This document shows positions 61,790-64,000 of a DNA stretch of 64,000 nt, in pieces. The number at the start of each line of letters is the position of its first letter. Positions within the stretch are counted from its first letter, which is position 1. The notes beneath the pieces are model-generated. The model had not been told where the DNA came from. It did not search any database and saw nothing but the letters and a program-made list of their open reading frames with translations. The stretch is from Branchiostoma belcheri (taxonomy: Eukaryota; Chordata; Leptocardii; Amphioxiformes; Branchiostomatidae), in the NCBI RefSeq assembly GCF_001625305.1, contig NW_017804464.1, forward strand, positions 3,493,914 through 3,557,913, in the 5' to 3' direction. The position numbers and the translations under genes were made by a program.

Positions 61790-62215
61790 TCCTGAGGGCT
61801 TTTAACTGCTGTTATCCATTGTTTTTCCATGTTGGTTTTGAAGCAATATTTATGTCCCAAGCTGTATGTTTTATACTCTTATCATTCATAGTATCAAACT
61901 TCTCGTAGACTTCAGAAAGTCCAGGGGGCTTTTAGATACAATAGACTGTGTTTCCATTAAGCATTTTTACAATGCAGAATCTGAAGTAAGATTCACATCC
62001 CAAGTTCCTACATTCGCTGTTTATACAGTAGTATCAAACATTTTACAGCCACTAGCAGGTCCAGGGGGCTTTTAAAACTATCTACTCTGCTATCAATTTC
62101 ACTTTTTCACATGCAGATTTTGAAGTAAGATTTGTGTCCCGAGCTATGCGCTCTTTTCATCAATCATTGATGGTATCAAACTTTTCATAGCCGGTAGCAG
62201 GTCCGGGGGCTTTTA
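61790..62215. repeat. Tandem array, ~141-bp unit, three to four copies
   Basis: GTATCAAAC begins units at 61891, 62031 and 62173. Each continues with GGTCCAGGGGGCTTTTA or a variant and then TTGAAGTAAGATT and GTCCC(A/G)AGC. A partial first unit starts near 61790. Confidence 0.9.
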
Positions 62216-63882
62216 AACACTATCCACACACTGCCGTTCACTACACTGTTTCGAAGAGAGAGCTTTAAGCCTGGAGTTAGCTACTTTTTTTCATTACTAT
62301 TCCCAGACACGCACCAGGAAAGGCAGTGCGCAATTAATCACTGATCTTTCCGGCAGTCCTCAACCGTGTGTGTCCAAATTGATACCCTCTCTACTTTTAG
62401 ATATCTTCAGCTGGCAAAGCGTGGCTTAGATGTGCTGAGCATGGCTATGTATGCCGACACAGCCGTGCACTTCTCAAGAAAGCGCAGTGGCGCTTGCAAG
62501 AAACTGGCCTCCTTAGAATTCATCTCCAAGGGCAAGGCTTTGACGTGGTTGACAACTAAAGCTGGCAATCATCCAGCTCTGGTTACATGAAAGAAATGCT
62601 TGTCAGGAAAGCTATACATAAGCCAAAACTCTTGGGGACAGCTGTACTTTTTCTCTGCAACTTGAGTAATGTGGCTGTCTCTTGGTACCCTCAGAATTGG
62701 GAATTGTGGCATTAAGTCTACAAAGCATCACTGATTATGCTGACTACTGATATCATTCATAACATACATTAAAACAATGTTGCAAAAGTCTAACTTCCCT
62801 GACTCGGAAGAAAGATTGCAGCATCCCTGTTTTCGATGACATGTTTTATTTATTGCCTTATCCAGCCTGGTCCACATCTAAAGAGGATGAAAATCTACTG
62901 GCCCTATAAGTAATAGACCTGAATTAATGATAAAATCCTCTTATTAAAAAGGAAACTGACCATCTAAGGTCTATTTCACAGCAACCCTTTTTCAGCAGTA
63001 CTTTACAAAAACTGCAATGTATATGTAAATAGGTCATTATACCTAATTGTGTCTTTCTGCTGTGGTCTGCAAAGTAAGGGCAATACCAGGGGATTACCAA
63101 AAGCCTGCCCTTAATTGCCTCTTGAAGAGATAATCATCAGTGTTTTGCTGGGATCTTTGAAGTCTGTACAAACAACACATCACCATTAAACACTATTGGC
63201 TGGGGAGGGAAGACACTTAGGACAGGTGAATGCGCGACGACCCCAAAAATTAGATGAACAGGAGGGAGGGTGGCCGGCCACGAGGTGGTAAATTACATCA
63301 TTAGCATTTACTTTGATTGGGGTCAGCTAACGTGTAAGAATCAAACCAGAGCAAATCACCCTTTGCCCTACGGAAAATTGCTTCTGCCCCGGAGACAATT
63401 GCTTTAACTTGAAATTGTCCGTATTGGTTTAGAGGTTCTTAGGAGAGATATCCAACTTAATACGGGGGATTAAGCTGTTTTAAAAAAAGTCATCCTCGGT
63501 CAGAGCCCTTGGCTTGGGAGAAAAGTGTCCGCTTTTCATGTCTAGATCATACAGTAACTCGAATATGTGTTTATGGACAGCTCAGAGCCTGTCTCTTTTC
63601 TTTTCTTTTTGAAGACTCTACAAGTCTTGACACTGCACATGTATTCAAGGCCTTTACACTATTCACTATTTAAGTTTCTTGCTGATAATTAAAACAAAAA
63701 TAACAACTTGATACAAAAAACACAAGAACATGTACTAATCCTAATAACTACATGTAAATGTGTCAGATGATACAAGATCATCATAATAGAAGAATATAGA
63801 AGACAGTTAAGACTTTCAAATCTGCAACAGTAGTACATGTATGTCATATCCTTGTTATTGGCAATACGAATTTGGTACTTAC

Positions 63883-63943
63883 GTTTCTTTTGCTTCTTGC
63901 AAGCCACTCTCAAAGTCCACCCAGGCAAAGTTGTCACCAAAGC
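63883..63943 (-). CDS. TXNDC12: TXNDC12 exon: start of mature protein
   Basis: This 61-bp exon is preceded on the minus strand by a T-rich tract ending in GTAG and followed by GTAAGT. It starts after the first base of a codon and ends with two bases of the next (AC), which the following exon completes as Thr. It encodes FGDNFAWVDFESGLQEAKE. The match is the beginning of the mature vertebrate protein, whose G-F-G-D and W-x-x-L/F-E-x-G pattern is shared. The first partial codon (xGC) would be Gly if the upstream base is G, as in vertebrates. In the fold this is the N-terminal helix ahead of the first core strand. The exon is too short to appear as a long open frame and was found by its splice sites. 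Confidence 0.9.
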
Positions 63944-64000
63944 CTACAAAAAAACAACAACAAAGAAATTGCTATCATTTCTGCCACATAAATTCAGGTC

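Larger units (their letters stand above)
41796..63882 (-). other. TXNDC12: TXNDC12 intron, ~22.1 kb
   Basis: This intron lies between the first and second exons in the window. It holds a ~900-bp dispersed repeat, an X-box/IR1 copy, two RE1-like sites, two Harbinger-like elements, the 2.05-kb CAGTACCG element, a hAT-like element, a long-inverted-repeat copy and several tandem arrays. The stretches 47220-49180, 51970-54530, 55200-57020, 58040-60230 and 62220-63880 show no gene. A CpG-rich patch lies near 59073-59101. Confidence 0.85.
468..63943 (-). other. TXNDC12: TXNDC12 ortholog, gene body (partial, five internal exons)
   Basis: This is a minus-strand gene for a small thioredoxin-fold protein of the endoplasmic reticulum, known in vertebrates as TXNDC12/ERp18/AGR1. 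Five exons join with continuous reading frame and GT-AG splice sites. They cover the region from just after the signal peptide (GFGDNFAW) through the active site (HKSWCGACK), the cis-proline loop ([10 protein letters not shown]) and the NGNPSYRYYY segment. Exon sizes in transcript order are 61, 53, 74, 70 and 84 bp. The intervening introns are about 22.1, 20.4, 13.0 and 7.6 kb. The signal-peptide exon and the last exon, which in vertebrates ends in an ER-retention tetrapeptide, lie outside the window. No premature stop or frameshift was seen. Assignment to this family is strong; the species is inferred. Confidence 0.93.

Noticed and set aside
1..64000. CRISPR array, viral genome or bacterial operon
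   Set aside because: The tandem repeats have diverged adjoining units without spacers. The only long recognised frame is a LINE fragment, and the gene structure is eukaryotic with GT-AG introns.

Overview
The window is animal nuclear DNA, about 60% A+T. It holds the middle of one intron-rich gene and a dense load of mobile elements and tandem repeats. The gene, on the minus strand, is an ortholog of vertebrate TXNDC12 (ERp18/ERp19/AGR1), a thioredoxin-fold oxidoreductase of the endoplasmic reticulum. The diverged but vertebrate-like protein, the repeat types and the many TACATGTA palindromes suggest a lancelet (Branchiostoma). That assignment is an inference, and another marine deuterostome is possible.

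Five TXNDC12 exons were located by splice sites, reading-frame continuity and protein similarity: 63883-63943, 41743-41795 (the CGAC active site), 21271-21344, 8177-8246 and 468-551. Together they carry 342 coding bases, about 114 codons. The signal-peptide exon lies beyond 64000 and the C-terminal exon before position 1. The four introns between them are about 22.1, 20.4, 13.0 and 7.6 kb, very large for a protein of about 170 residues. Everything else in the window is intronic. The one other protein-coding candidate is an unrecognised 57-codon exon-like segment at 10323-10493 (minus strand). It cannot be a simple cassette of TXNDC12 because its phase does not fit.

The introns contain: a 5'-truncated non-LTR retrotransposon (27333-28245) with a 3' hairpin; two tRNA-derived SINEs; six copies of a ~250-bp element that carries an RFX X-box-like palindrome and an inverted nuclear-receptor half-site pair; three elements with Harbinger-like TTA/TAA target sites; four hAT-like elements with CAGGGCTC-type ends; three copies of an element with ~50-60 bp inverted repeats; a 2.05-kb element with CAGTACCG ends at a TA target (pogo/Tc1-like); and about ten tandem arrays with unit lengths from 11 to ~540 bp.

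The most interesting signals are seven full matches to the 17-bp RE1/NRSF consensus with largely unrelated flanks, the composite-motif element family, the promoter-like CCAAT/TATA segment inside the 2.05-kb transposon, and the orphan exon. No ribosomal RNA, true tRNA gene, CRISPR array or prokaryotic feature was seen.
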